A DNA stretch of 38,437 bases from Pseudomonas sp. (lineage in GTDB: Bacteria; Pseudomonadota; Gammaproteobacteria; Pseudomonadales; Pseudomonadaceae), in NCBI GenBank assembly GCA_030699825.1, contig JAUYKV010000020.1, positions 1 through 38,437 of the forward strand, read 5' to 3'. The notes beneath the pieces are model-generated. The model was not told the DNA's origin. It ran no database searches and worked only from the letters and a program-made list of their open reading frames with translations. Below, piece after piece: positions 19,613 to 26,219 of the stretch (positions within the stretch are counted from its first letter, which is position 1; each line of letters begins with the position of its first letter). The position numbers and the translations under genes are program-made.

Positions 19613-20290
19613 TCACTCGTGGTAACTGGCCAGTTTGAGTGTATTGATGATGCGAATGTTGCGCTGCTCCATGGCGATCAGCCCGGCATCGATCAGCCGA
19701 TGAAGAATGCGCGAGAAGGTTTCCGGCTGGATGCCCAGCTGCGAGGCAATCAGGCGTTTCGACACGTTGAGTTTGATTTTCCCATTGCCGGCGGCCTGCT
19801 CCTGGCAGAGGAAACGCGCCACCCGGCGGCTGGCATTGGCCACGGCCAGGGTGTCGATTTCAGCCAGCCGCTGGTGCAGGCGGATGCTGAAGCTGGCCAG
19901 CAGTTCCAGGCAGATGCTCGGTTGCTCTTCAAGCAGGCGACGATAGTGGGCGCCATCGATGCTTATCAGGCCGCTGGATTTCAGTGCGCTGGCGGTTACC
20001 GGATAGTGGCGGGTATCGCAGAACAGCAGGGAATCGGCAAAGATCTGCCCCGGCTGGATAACCTCGACCAGTTTCTCGTTACCTTCCGGCAGCACGCGGG
20101 TCAGAATGATCTGCCCTTCCAGCAGCAGGTAGAACCGCTCCGCCAGGTCGCCCTGATGGAAGAGGATGTCGAGGTTGTGCAGGCGTCGATAAATCGCCAG
20201 GTTGCCGACTTCCTGAAATGCGCTGTCGGGTAGCCTGTCGAACAGCTGATGCTCGCGCAGAAGGGCAAGTGTCGTAGAGTCGCTCAGCAT
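19613..20290 (-). CDS. dnr: Dnr-type Crp/Fnr family transcriptional regulator
   Basis: A 225-residue regulator with an N-terminal cyclic-nucleotide-like beta-roll, a long dimerisation helix and a C-terminal winged helix. The recognition helix reads LGIQPETFSRIL, with the E-x-x-S-R pattern that reads TTGAT half-sites. It lacks the N-terminal cysteine cluster of Anr/Fnr, which places it with the haem-based NO-responsive Dnr/NnrR class that activates nir, nor and nos. Location between nos and nar operons supports this. GAGG lies upstream of the ATG at 20290. A strong -10 candidate TAAGAT (20316-20311) and a NarL palindrome further up suggest nitrate control. Other Dnr paralogues (DnrE, DnrS) exist in some denitrifiers, so the exact paralogue is open. 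Confidence 0.9.
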   Translation of the reverse strand: MLSDSTTLALLREHQLFDRLPDSAFQEVGNLAIYRRLHNLDILFHQGDLAERFYLLLEGQIILTRVLPEGNEKLVEVIQPGQIFADSLLFCDTRHYPVTASALKSSGLISIDGAHYRRLLEEQPSICLELLASFSIRLHQRLAEIDTLAVANASRRVARFLCQEQAAGNGKIKLNVSKRLIASQLGIQPETFSRILHRLIDAGLIAMEQRNIRIINTLKLASYHE

Positions 20291-20310
20291 GATTCACCTC
20301 AGTGGACACC

Positions 20311-20316
20311 ATCTTA
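20311..20316 (-). promoter_or_regulatory. Predicted -10 element of dnr (TAAGAT)
   Basis: TAAGAT on the minus strand lies 20 bp before the dnr ATG; implied start near 20304. The NarL palindrome is then centred near -57. A degenerate FNR half-site (AGCAA, 20344-20340) is close to -41.5 but its partner half is poor. Confidence 0.5.
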
Positions 20317-20353
20317 GGTGCGCCAGCCTGGGCTGCCCATTGCTCATCGGAAC

Positions 20354-20369
20354 TATCTCTAAAGAGGTA
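20354..20369 (-). promoter_or_regulatory. NarL-type 7-2-7 site upstream of dnr
   Basis: On the minus strand TACCTCT-TT-AGAGATA fits the NarL heptamer pair (TACyymT facing AkrrGTA) with one departure. It overlaps the stop codon of the upstream P-box gene and has the same sequence form as the sites at 22558 and 26092. Confidence 0.75.
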
Positions 20370-21132
20370 GCTCGGCGTAGGCTCGAGTCAGGTCTTCCAT
20401 CTGCTTGAGCAGTGTCTCGCTGGTGATGCTGATCAGCGTCGGCACATAGCGGGCATCCTCGGACAGGTGAAAACCCTGTTGCGAAAATTCCCATTGTGCG
20501 CTGGCTTTGACCAGCGCCGCGTTGATCTCTGTAGTGTTTTCCGGTGCGATGCGCAACTCTTCCAGAGCCTGGCTGAACTCGTCCACTGCCTGGCCGAACT
20601 GGGTCTGCAGTTCTTGCTGTGGCAGCTTCCAGCTCAGTGCCAGATACAGCTTGGCGATGCGCTGGCTGAGCATGCGCTGGCGGCCGCTACGGTTGACCAG
20701 TTGCGCGGTGCGCCCGGCGCCGGATCGTTCGATCTGCGCCACCAGGGTCTCGCACTCGGCGAGCAGTTGATCGCTGAGGCTCAGTACCCGCACCGCGGAT
20801 TCGCGTTCGGGCCGCTGCAGAACCAGGCTGCGGTATTCCTGCCAGTGCAGGCTGACCCGTTGCAGTTGCTGCTCGATGGCTGGGCTGGCGGCATAGTCAT
20901 CCAGGGTGAGAAGGTTGCTTTCGAAGCGCGCCAGGCTCTCATCGAGCTGCCGACTGGCCTGTTCAGTCCGAACCTCGGTACCGATCATCAGGTAATTCTT
21001 GGCGATGCGTTGGCTGAGCATGCGCTGCATGCCCGACAGGTTGACCGCCTCAGCGACGCCGATGGCCGCCCACAGCGAAGGGCTGAGGAACACCAGGCCG
21101 AACAGCAGTCCGCACCAGTTTTTCTTGCGCAT
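20359..21132 (-). CDS. Secreted protein with two NarX-type P-box (PilJ/nitrate sensor) domains
   Basis: A 257-residue protein with a Sec signal (residues 1-22, ending SPSLWA) and no further transmembrane span, so it should be periplasmic. It consists of two copies of the four-helix PilJ/NarX-type sensor domain; each begins with a P-box-like motif: NLSGMQRMLSQRI (31-43) and NRSGRQRMLSQRI (148-160). In NarX/NarQ, the arginines of this motif bind nitrate and nitrite across a dimer interface. Here no HAMP, kinase or chemotaxis module follows. It lies 83 bp after the porin and 68 bp before dnr, all on the minus strand. Start ATG 21132 has GGAGAG upstream; the longer frame start lies in the porin spacer. 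A role in binding nitrate or nitrite is inferred. Confidence 0.88.
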   Translation of the reverse strand: MRKKNWCGLLFGLVFLSPSLWAAIGVAEAVNLSGMQRMLSQRIAKNYLMIGTEVRTEQASRQLDESLARFESNLLTLDDYAASPAIEQQLQRVSLHWQEYRSLVLQRPERESAVRVLSLSDQLLAECETLVAQIERSGAGRTAQLVNRSGRQRMLSQRIAKLYLALSWKLPQQELQTQFGQAVDEFSQALEELRIAPENTTEINAALVKASAQWEFSQQGFHLSEDARYVPTLISITSETLLKQMEDLTRAYAELPL

Positions 21133-21185
21133 GGAATCTCTCCAGAAAGTGCGCCCTCCCGTAGGGGAAGACGCGCCCAGGGTGC

Positions 21186-21208
21186 GCTCGGTAAAAAAAC
21201 GACCGAGC
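21186..21208 (-). other. Intercistronic hairpin with A/T-rich loop between porin and P-box gene
   Basis: A perfect 7-bp stem GCTCGGT / ACCGAGC holds a loop with seven T on the minus strand, starting 8 bp past the porin stop codon. The T run is in the loop and not after the stem, so it is not a standard terminator; it may be a 3'-end stabiliser or partial terminator. Confidence 0.45.
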
Positions 21209-21215
21209 CTATCGC

Positions 21216-22436
21216 TCAATAGCTGTACTGCGCCTGCAGCCAGAGCTTGTCGGTGTCCACGGCGAAATCGTCGGCATCATAGCCGGCGTACTTCACCAGG
21301 CCGACCAGGCCCTTCACGCCGGGAATCGCATGGGCGTAGGAAACATCGATCTCCGAGCCGTAGTTGCTGCTGCCCCGCTCGGCGCGAAAGTCGTGATACC
21401 AGGCCTGCAGGCTGCCGCCGAACAGCGGTGCGGTGGCGCCGAAGTAGGCGTCCTTGACCCCGTTGGCCGGGGTCAACAGGAAGAGGTCGGCCCAACCCTG
21501 GAAGGCGTGCTTGGTCGCCAGCGGGGTCTGGAAGGCACGGTTGCCCGGTCCCGAGTCGCCACCGAGCACTTCGTAGCCGCCCTTCAGCGCCACGCCTTTG
21601 AGTGTATAACCCAGTTCGGCCAAGTAGTACTCGCTGTCCAGATCCTGCGGATTGTCGGCATAGTCCTTCTGCTGTGCATATTCCAGGGCATAGCTGAGCC
21701 CCGAGATGGCGCCGTTCAGGCGCAGGCCGCTGGTCTGGCTCGACTGGTTGCCGGCCAGCAGGTTATCCAGGCTCAGACGGTACTGGTAGGCGGTGGCAGT
21801 CAGTTCCGGCATGAGCACATATTGGACATTCAGCAGGTGACTGTGGCCTTCGATATTGGCCGGGTTGCTGGCGTTGTCGAAACGATTGTCGCCGGGGCCG
21901 AAGATGCTGTTGATATTGTCGATGTAGGCGTAGGTCAGGGTCAGGCCGTCCAGTGGCTTGAGCTGGCCGAGCACGCCGTCGTAGGTCTGCTCGTTCTGGC
22001 GCCAGGCGACGCCGCCGACGAAGCGCTGGTTGTCCAGGTTGATGCGCTGGCGGCCAGCCACGGCATTGCCGAGGGCGAAATCGTAGCGCAGCAGGGCCTG
22101 ATTGATCTCGCTGCCATCGGGGTCGGCGACCACCGAGTAGTCGCCCTGGCCGTTGCGCGTGCTGTTGTAGCTGGCATCGCCGATGCGGCTGACGTTGTCG
22201 GCTTCGATGAGGCCGGAGAGGCCGTACCACTTGCCGCTCTGGAAACCGACGCGGGTGCGGATGGTCTGGGCGTTGGCGTTGTTCAGGGCGTTGTCCTGGT
22301 CGACGTGTTCGTAGCGGTAACGCAGGTCGAGGATCGGCTTGCCGTCCTTGAACAGGTTGACGAAGTTTTCGCTGGCCCCGGCGCTGCTGATGCAGGCGAG
22401 TAGGGCAAGGGCGATTGGCGTCATGCGGATTTTCAT
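21216..22436 (-). CDS. Outer-membrane porin, alginate-export-like beta-barrel family
   Basis: A 406-residue protein with a Sec signal (MKIRMTPIALALLACISSAGA) and a body of alternating amphipathic strands typical of a 16-18 stranded barrel: LRYRYEHVDQDN, RTRVGFQSGKWYGLSGLIEA, GRQRINLDNQRFVGG and so on, ending in the aromatic strand KLWLQAQYSY. It resembles alginate-export-type (AlgE-like) barrels found beside many metabolic operons. GAGG lies 8 nt before the ATG. An Anr/Dnr box (22496-22509), a TAACGT -10 and a NarL palindrome (22558-22573) lie upstream, so expression during nitrate respiration is expected; nitrate or nitrite passage is the obvious but unproven role. Confidence 0.87.
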   Translation of the reverse strand: MKIRMTPIALALLACISSAGASENFVNLFKDGKPILDLRYRYEHVDQDNALNNANAQTIRTRVGFQSGKWYGLSGLIEADNVSRIGDASYNSTRNGQGDYSVVADPDGSEINQALLRYDFALGNAVAGRQRINLDNQRFVGGVAWRQNEQTYDGVLGQLKPLDGLTLTYAYIDNINSIFGPGDNRFDNASNPANIEGHSHLLNVQYVLMPELTATAYQYRLSLDNLLAGNQSSQTSGLRLNGAISGLSYALEYAQQKDYADNPQDLDSEYYLAELGYTLKGVALKGGYEVLGGDSGPGNRAFQTPLATKHAFQGWADLFLLTPANGVKDAYFGATAPLFGGSLQAWYHDFRAERGSSNYGSEIDVSYAHAIPGVKGLVGLVKYAGYDADDFAVDTDKLWLQAQYSY

Positions 22437-22468
22437 GGTGATGCCTCATGTGATGAATTCTGCGAGGC

Positions 22469-22474
22469 ACGTTA
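22469..22474 (-). promoter_or_regulatory. Predicted -10 element of the porin gene (TAACGT)
   Basis: On the minus strand TAACGT fits TANNNT. The FNR-type box centre lies 28.5 bp upstream of its first base, one base short of the ideal class II spacing; implied start near 22462. Confidence 0.5.
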
Positions 22475-22495
22475 GCGGCGCAGCGATCGAACTTA

Positions 22496-22509
22496 TTGAC
22501 GGCCATCAA
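22496..22509 (-). promoter_or_regulatory. Anr/Dnr (FNR-type) box of the porin gene
   Basis: TTGACGGCCATCAA (plus strand) has both half-sites intact, TTGAC and ATCAA. Its place relative to the -10 points to activation of the minus-strand porin gene. Confidence 0.85.
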
Positions 22510-22557
22510 GATGGCAAAAATATTGTTGCCGGCCTGCAGCCGCGTGTTTGGGCGGAC

Positions 22558-22573
22558 TACCTCTAAAGAGGTC
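22558..22573. promoter_or_regulatory. NarL-type 7-2-7 site between porin and carbonic anhydrase
   Basis: TACCTCT-AA-AGAGGTC is a near-perfect NarL palindrome with a single end mismatch. It lies between two divergent Anr/Dnr promoters, about 104 bp upstream of the porin start and about 90 bp upstream of the carbonic anhydrase start, so it may serve both. Confidence 0.8.
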
Positions 22574-22607
22574 GTCCTGGTTCAGGGTGGGTAGAGGGGA
22601 TGGAATA

Positions 22608-22621
22608 TTGACCTGCAGCAA
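22608..22621 (+). promoter_or_regulatory. Anr/Dnr (FNR-type) box of the carbonic anhydrase gene
   Basis: TTGACCTGCAGCAA matches TTGAy-N4-rTCAA with one mismatch (G for T in the second half). Its centre is exactly 29.5 bp upstream of the TATCCT hexamer, the same spacing as in the nosR and narK1 promoters. Confidence 0.65.
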
Positions 22622-22643
22622 TTCTGCCGCCCTGCGCCATGCC

Positions 22644-22649
22644 TATCCT
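22644..22649 (+). promoter_or_regulatory. Predicted -10 element of the carbonic anhydrase gene (TATCCT)
   Basis: TATCCT is placed for a start near 22656, which would give a 35-nt leader to the ATG at 22691. Confidence 0.55.
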
Positions 22650-22690
22650 TGCGCATGCCCCTGCCGCCGGCGGGGAAATCGGGAGCATCG

Positions 22691-23317
22691 ATGGACGTTG
22701 AACAGTTGTTGGCCAATAACCGCTTCTGGGCTGAGTCGCTCAAGGCCAGGGATCCGGAGTTCTTTGCGCGCCTGGCGCGGCAGCAGCGCCCGGAGTTTCT
22801 CTGGATCGGTTGCTCGGACAGCCGGGTACCGGCCAATGAGGTGGTCGGCCTGATGCCGGGCGAGCTGTTCGTGCACCGCAACGTGGCCAATATGGTGGTG
22901 GCCACCGACATGAATTTCCTCTCGGTGCTGCAATACGCGGTGGACGTGCTGCAGGTCAAGCAGGTGATCGTCTGCGGCCACTATGGCTGTGGCGGGGTGC
23001 GCGCGGCCCTGGGTCACGAGGCGCTGGGTCTGATCGACAACTGGTTGCGGGCGCTCAAGGCGCTCTATCACCAGAATCTGGAGCGGTTTCACGGTCTGGA
23101 GACGGAAGCCCAGGTCAATCTGTTGTGCGAGCTGAACGTGCAGCGCCAGGTGCGCAACGTCTGCCACACCACCATCGTGCAGAACGCCTGGAAACGCGGT
23201 CAGGCGCTGGCGGTGCACGGCTGGATCTACGGGCTCACCGACGGCCTGGTCAACGACCTGCAGGTAACGGTCAATGGGGCGGATCAGCTTGACGACAGCT
23301 TTCTCTACGATCAGTGA
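22691..23317 (+). CDS. Beta-class carbonic anhydrase
   Basis: A 208-residue zinc enzyme that interconverts CO2 and bicarbonate in the cytoplasm. Zinc ligands are visible in GCSDSR (Cys41, with Asp43 and Arg45 as the catalytic dyad) and in CGHYGCGG (His97, Cys100). The rest, such as NVANMV and LAVHGWIYGL, follows the family. The start is at ATG 22691 (MDVEQLLANN) with GGGAG 5 nt upstream; a longer frame start lies upstream of this site but lacks support. It is divergent from the porin gene and shares its control region. The promoter suggests use under denitrifying conditions, where respiration releases CO2. It may be one of several anhydrases (can/cynT-like) in the genome. Confidence 0.95.
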   Translation: MDVEQLLANNRFWAESLKARDPEFFARLARQQRPEFLWIGCSDSRVPANEVVGLMPGELFVHRNVANMVVATDMNFLSVLQYAVDVLQVKQVIVCGHYGCGGVRAALGHEALGLIDNWLRALKALYHQNLERFHGLETEAQVNLLCELNVQRQVRNVCHTTIVQNAWKRGQALAVHGWIYGLTDGLVNDLQVTVNGADQLDDSFLYDQ

Positions 23318-23319
23318 AA

Positions 23320-23418
23320 CGTAGGATGGGCCGGGTCGCGTAGGTCGGGTCGCGCAGGTTGAGCCTGCGATACCCAGCAATCCGGCGATGGGTATCGCTG
23401 CGCTCAACCACATCCTAC
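23320..23418. repeat. GTAGGATG...GTTGAGC...CATCCTAC inverted repeat
   Basis: Right arm (23386-23418) reads GATGGGTATCGCTGCGCTCAACC.. and ends CATCCTACG; the left arm repeats the same motifs in reverse but is split by an insertion rich in GGGTCGCG units (23330-23356). It is the GTAGGATGGGTTGAGCGCAGCGATACCCATC palindrome commonly found between Pseudomonas genes. Confidence 0.8.
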
Positions 23419-23442
23419 GGGAGGGGGCGGTCGGAGCTTGGG

Positions 23443-23470
23443 TGGGATGGGTTGAGCGTAGCGATACCCA
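23443..23470. repeat. Third, direct copy of the GGATGGGTTGAGCG..CGATACCCAT unit
   Basis: GGGATGGGTTGAGCGTAGCGATACCCATG repeats one arm of the neighbouring palindrome in the gap before the convergent narL end. Confidence 0.7.
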
Positions 23471-23530
23471 TGCTGTCGGGCGGTAGCGCATGCATCTGGC
23501 ACCTGCGCTACCTGTTGGGTTATCGCTGTC

Positions 23531-24187
23531 CTAACGCAGATGCTCCATCGCCCAGACTGCGGCCTCGACCCGCGAGCGCAGACCGAGTTTGTGCAGCAGG
23601 TTTTTCACATGGACCTTGACCGTGCCTTCGGTGATGCCGAGTTTGTGGCCGATGACCTTGTTGCTGTGGCCGGCGGCGATGGTTTTCAGCACCTGGCGTT
23701 CGCGGTCGGTGAGGTCGACTTGCGAGCTGGTATGGGGCGAGCGCAGGGCCTGGGCGAGGATTCGGGTCAGGGTGGGGCTGACCACCAAACTGCCTTGCAG
23801 GGCGTCGCGGATCAACTGGATCAACAGCTCCGGTTCCATGTCCTTGAGCAGGTAGCCATCGGCATCCAGGCGCATGGCATCGCGGATGTCGTCTTCGGAA
23901 TCGGACACGGTGAAGATCAGCACCTTGCCTTGATAGTGCCTCTCGCGCAGGCGGCGCAGGGTTTCCAGGCCGTTCATCTGCGGCATGTTGTTGTCCAGCA
24001 GGATCAGCTCGGGTTGTAGCTGGCCGATCAGATCCAGGGCCTCCTGGCCATTTCCGGCTTCGCCGACGACTTCCAGGTCTTCCTCTAGCTCGAGCAGCTG
24101 GCGCATGCCGCGACGCATCATCGGGTGATCGTCGACCAGCAGGATGCTGTGGCGCAGGGGCGTGCTATGGCCGATGGATGGTTTCAT
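23531..24187 (-). CDS. narL: NarL, nitrate/nitrite response regulator
   Basis: A 218-residue response regulator. The receiver domain (about 13-130) has the acidic pair LLVDDHP, phosphoacceptor Asp65 in LILLDNNMPQMNG, the switch Thr in IFTVSD and Lys in LLKDME. The C-terminal LuxR-type helix-turn-helix (about 150-212) reads LTDRERQVLKTIAAG..NKVIGHKLGITEGTVKVHVKNLL in its parts. It binds TACyymT heptamers; three 7-2-7 pairs lie in this window. Its ATG overlaps the narX stop (ATGA), so the pair is translationally coupled. Convergent with the carbonic anhydrase gene. Confidence 0.95.
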   Translation of the reverse strand: MKPSIGHSTPLRHSILLVDDHPMMRRGMRQLLELEEDLEVVGEAGNGQEALDLIGQLQPELILLDNNMPQMNGLETLRRLRERHYQGKVLIFTVSDSEDDIRDAMRLDADGYLLKDMEPELLIQLIRDALQGSLVVSPTLTRILAQALRSPHTSSQVDLTDRERQVLKTIAAGHSNKVIGHKLGITEGTVKVHVKNLLHKLGLRSRVEAAVWAMEHLR

Positions 24188-25983
24188 GCGGCGCTACCTT
24201 CTTCGTGATGCCCGAGGAACTCGGGGTGGAACTGCAAATGGATACGGGTGCCCGAGGGCGTGCGGGCTTCGATGCTGAGTTGGCCATGCAGGCTGCGCGC
24301 ACGCTCCTGCATGATGGTCAGGCCGTGGTGCTGGCGCGGGTCGAAGCCCGCAACCAGGCCGCAACCATCGTCCTCGACCGACAATTCGACCTGTTCGCCG
24401 ATCTGCCGCAGGCGCAGCCAGGCGTGGTTGGCCCGGGCATGCCGGGCACAGTTGGACAGCGCCTCGCGGGCGATCTGCAACAGATGAATCTGCTCGTTGG
24501 CCGAGAGCTGGAAGGCCAGGCGGTCGATCTGCAGTTCGGCGCTGAAATCACCGCGTTTGGCGAACTCCTGCATCGTGTCCTTGAGTTCCTGGTCGAGTCC
24601 GCCGTCCTGAATCTGCAAACGGAAGGTGGTCAGCAGTTCGCGCAGTTGCCGGTAGGCGCTGTTCAGACCGTCGCGCAGCTCGTTAGTGACGGTCTCCAGA
24701 TTCTGTGCGCTTTCACCACGACGGATCAGGGTCTGCAGGCGGCTGACCTGTAGTTTCATGTAGGACAGTGCCTGGGCCAGCGAGTCATGCAGTTCGCGGG
24801 CGATGATGGTGCGCTCGTCGAGCAGCAACAGACGGTTTTCCTGCTCGCGCTGACGCTTGAGCGACAGTGCCGTACCAACCTGGTTGGCCAGGGCCTGAAT
24901 CAGCGCGGTTTCCCAGGCCTGCGGTCTGCGTCCGTCGCGGAAGTGGGCTTTCAGTTCGCCCAGATTATTGCCCTGGTTGTTGATGCTGAAGACGGCCTGG
25001 TCGGGGTTGATCTTGCGCTCGCAGGTGGCGCAATCGCTGCGCGCACAGACCTCGCGGGTTTCGCTGCCATGCAGGGCCAGCAACTGCTCGCTGGGTGCAT
25101 GGACATTGTCCTCCAGGCACAGGGTCAGGCGCAGGCCCGGCAGGCGCTGCTGGAAACGACTGATCAGCTCGTCGAGGCGTTCGACGTTGGCCTGGCGGGT
25201 GGCCAGGCTGCGGCTGTTCTGGTAGAGCAACTCGAGGGCCGCATTGGTTTGCGCCAGGGTCTGGGTCTTCTGCGCCACCCGGCTTTCCAGGGTGCGGTGC
25301 GACTCCTCAATGGTTTCGGCCATGGCGTTGAAACTCTCGGCCATCTGTCCCAGCTCGTCCTCCGAGCGGAATTCGACCCGCGCAGAGTGATCGCCGTTGC
25401 GAAAACGCTCGGCCACCCCGACCAGTTCCTGCAGCGGGCTGATCACATTGAGCTGCAGTTCGTACATACCCACCAGCAGGATGATCACGGTAATCAGCAG
25501 GGCGGCGCCCTGGATGCTCTGCTGCCAGCTCTGGCGGTGTTCGCTCTGTTTCTGCAGGAGCATGACGAAGTGTTCCAGCTGGGCGACGAAGTTCTCGGTG
25601 TGCTGCACGAAGGAGGCCTTGTCGCCGCGATCCAGGGCCGGACGCAACTGTTCCTGCCATAGCCTGTTGATCTCGCGGTGAGCCTTGTACAGCGGGTCGT
25701 CCGGCTTGCTGCTGATGCGCCGTTGCAGGCTGCCGTCCAGACGCTGCTGCAGGTCGTCGCGCAGCGCGGCTATGACTTGCGCAGGTGCGTTGGCCTCGAG
25801 TTGCCAGTTCAGGCGGTAGGTGGCCATGCGCAGGGAGCCGGCGGTATTGATCGCTGCTGCGTCGTCTTCGCTGAACCAGGCGATCAGTCCGGCGCTGATT
25901 GAGCTGCCAAGGGCCAGCACGGCAATCAGGGTCACCGCCAAACCGGCCCTTACCGGTACCGAACTGCGCATCCATCTCAACAT
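24184..25983 (-). CDS. narX: NarX, nitrate/nitrite sensor histidine kinase
   Basis: A 599-residue inner-membrane sensor. Order of parts: transmembrane helix 1 (about 12-35); periplasmic four-helix sensor domain with the P-box DAAAINTAGSLRMATYR (41-57) that binds nitrate; transmembrane helix 2 (about 158-178); HAMP; a central GAF-like module with a Cys cluster (Cys313, Cys318, Cys321); a HisKA_3 domain with phosphoacceptor His399 in ARELHDSLAQAL; and a HATPase domain with EALSNCARHARA and DDGCG. Start is set at ATG 25983 with GGAGGT 10 nt upstream; an in-frame ATG at 26037 has no ribosome site. Divergent from narK1 with a shared NarL site between them. Confidence 0.95.
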   Translation of the reverse strand: MLRWMRSSVPVRAGLAVTLIAVLALGSSISAGLIAWFSEDDAAAINTAGSLRMATYRLNWQLEANAPAQVIAALRDDLQQRLDGSLQRRISSKPDDPLYKAHREINRLWQEQLRPALDRGDKASFVQHTENFVAQLEHFVMLLQKQSEHRQSWQQSIQGAALLITVIILLVGMYELQLNVISPLQELVGVAERFRNGDHSARVEFRSEDELGQMAESFNAMAETIEESHRTLESRVAQKTQTLAQTNAALELLYQNSRSLATRQANVERLDELISRFQQRLPGLRLTLCLEDNVHAPSEQLLALHGSETREVCARSDCATCERKINPDQAVFSINNQGNNLGELKAHFRDGRRPQAWETALIQALANQVGTALSLKRQREQENRLLLLDERTIIARELHDSLAQALSYMKLQVSRLQTLIRRGESAQNLETVTNELRDGLNSAYRQLRELLTTFRLQIQDGGLDQELKDTMQEFAKRGDFSAELQIDRLAFQLSANEQIHLLQIAREALSNCARHARANHAWLRLRQIGEQVELSVEDDGCGLVAGFDPRQHHGLTIMQERARSLHGQLSIEARTPSGTRIHLQFHPEFLGHHEEGSAA

Positions 25984-26091
25984 CGAACTGACTACCTCCA
26001 AAGAACTCGGGCTGCCCGCAGGCTCGTGGGCAATCATTTATATCAGTTATAACTATCTGTTTTTAAAGACTTTTAGTAAGAAAAAACGGAC

Positions 26092-26107
26092 TACCACTTA
26101 AGAGGTA
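26092..26107. promoter_or_regulatory. NarL-type 7-2-7 site between narX and narK1
   Basis: TACCACT-TA-AGAGGTA fits the facing heptamer pair. Its centre is about 93 bp upstream of the predicted narK1 start and close to the AT-rich narX promoter area, so it can serve activation of the nar operon and autoregulation of narXL. Confidence 0.85.
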
Positions 26108-26130
26108 GGCGGGGTCGCGGTGGGTCCAGG

Positions 26131-26137
26131 TACCTCT
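26131..26137 (+). promoter_or_regulatory. Single NarL heptamer next to the narK1 Anr box
   Basis: TACCTCT is a lone NarL half-site 7 bp upstream of the FNR-type box, without an opposed partner. Confidence 0.45.
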
Positions 26138-26144
26138 GCATTAA

Positions 26145-26158
26145 TTGACCCAAGTCAA
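26145..26158 (+). promoter_or_regulatory. Anr/Dnr (FNR-type) box of the nar operon
   Basis: TTGACCCAAGTCAA is a perfect TTGAC/GTCAA palindrome whose centre lies 29.5 bp upstream of the TAGTGT -10 hexamer, hence -41.5. Confidence 0.92.
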
Positions 26159-26180
26159 GTGCACCACCTCCTTGCCTATC

Positions 26181-26186
26181 TAGTGT
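26181..26186 (+). promoter_or_regulatory. Predicted -10 element of narK1 (TAGTGT)
   Basis: TAGTGT fits TANNNT at the ideal distance from the Anr box. The implied start near 26193 leaves a 27-nt leader with AAGGGG (26208-26213) before the narK1 ATG. Confidence 0.6.
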
Positions 26187-26219
26187 GCCGCCCATGGTTC
26201 GGGAATCAAGGGGTGCGCT

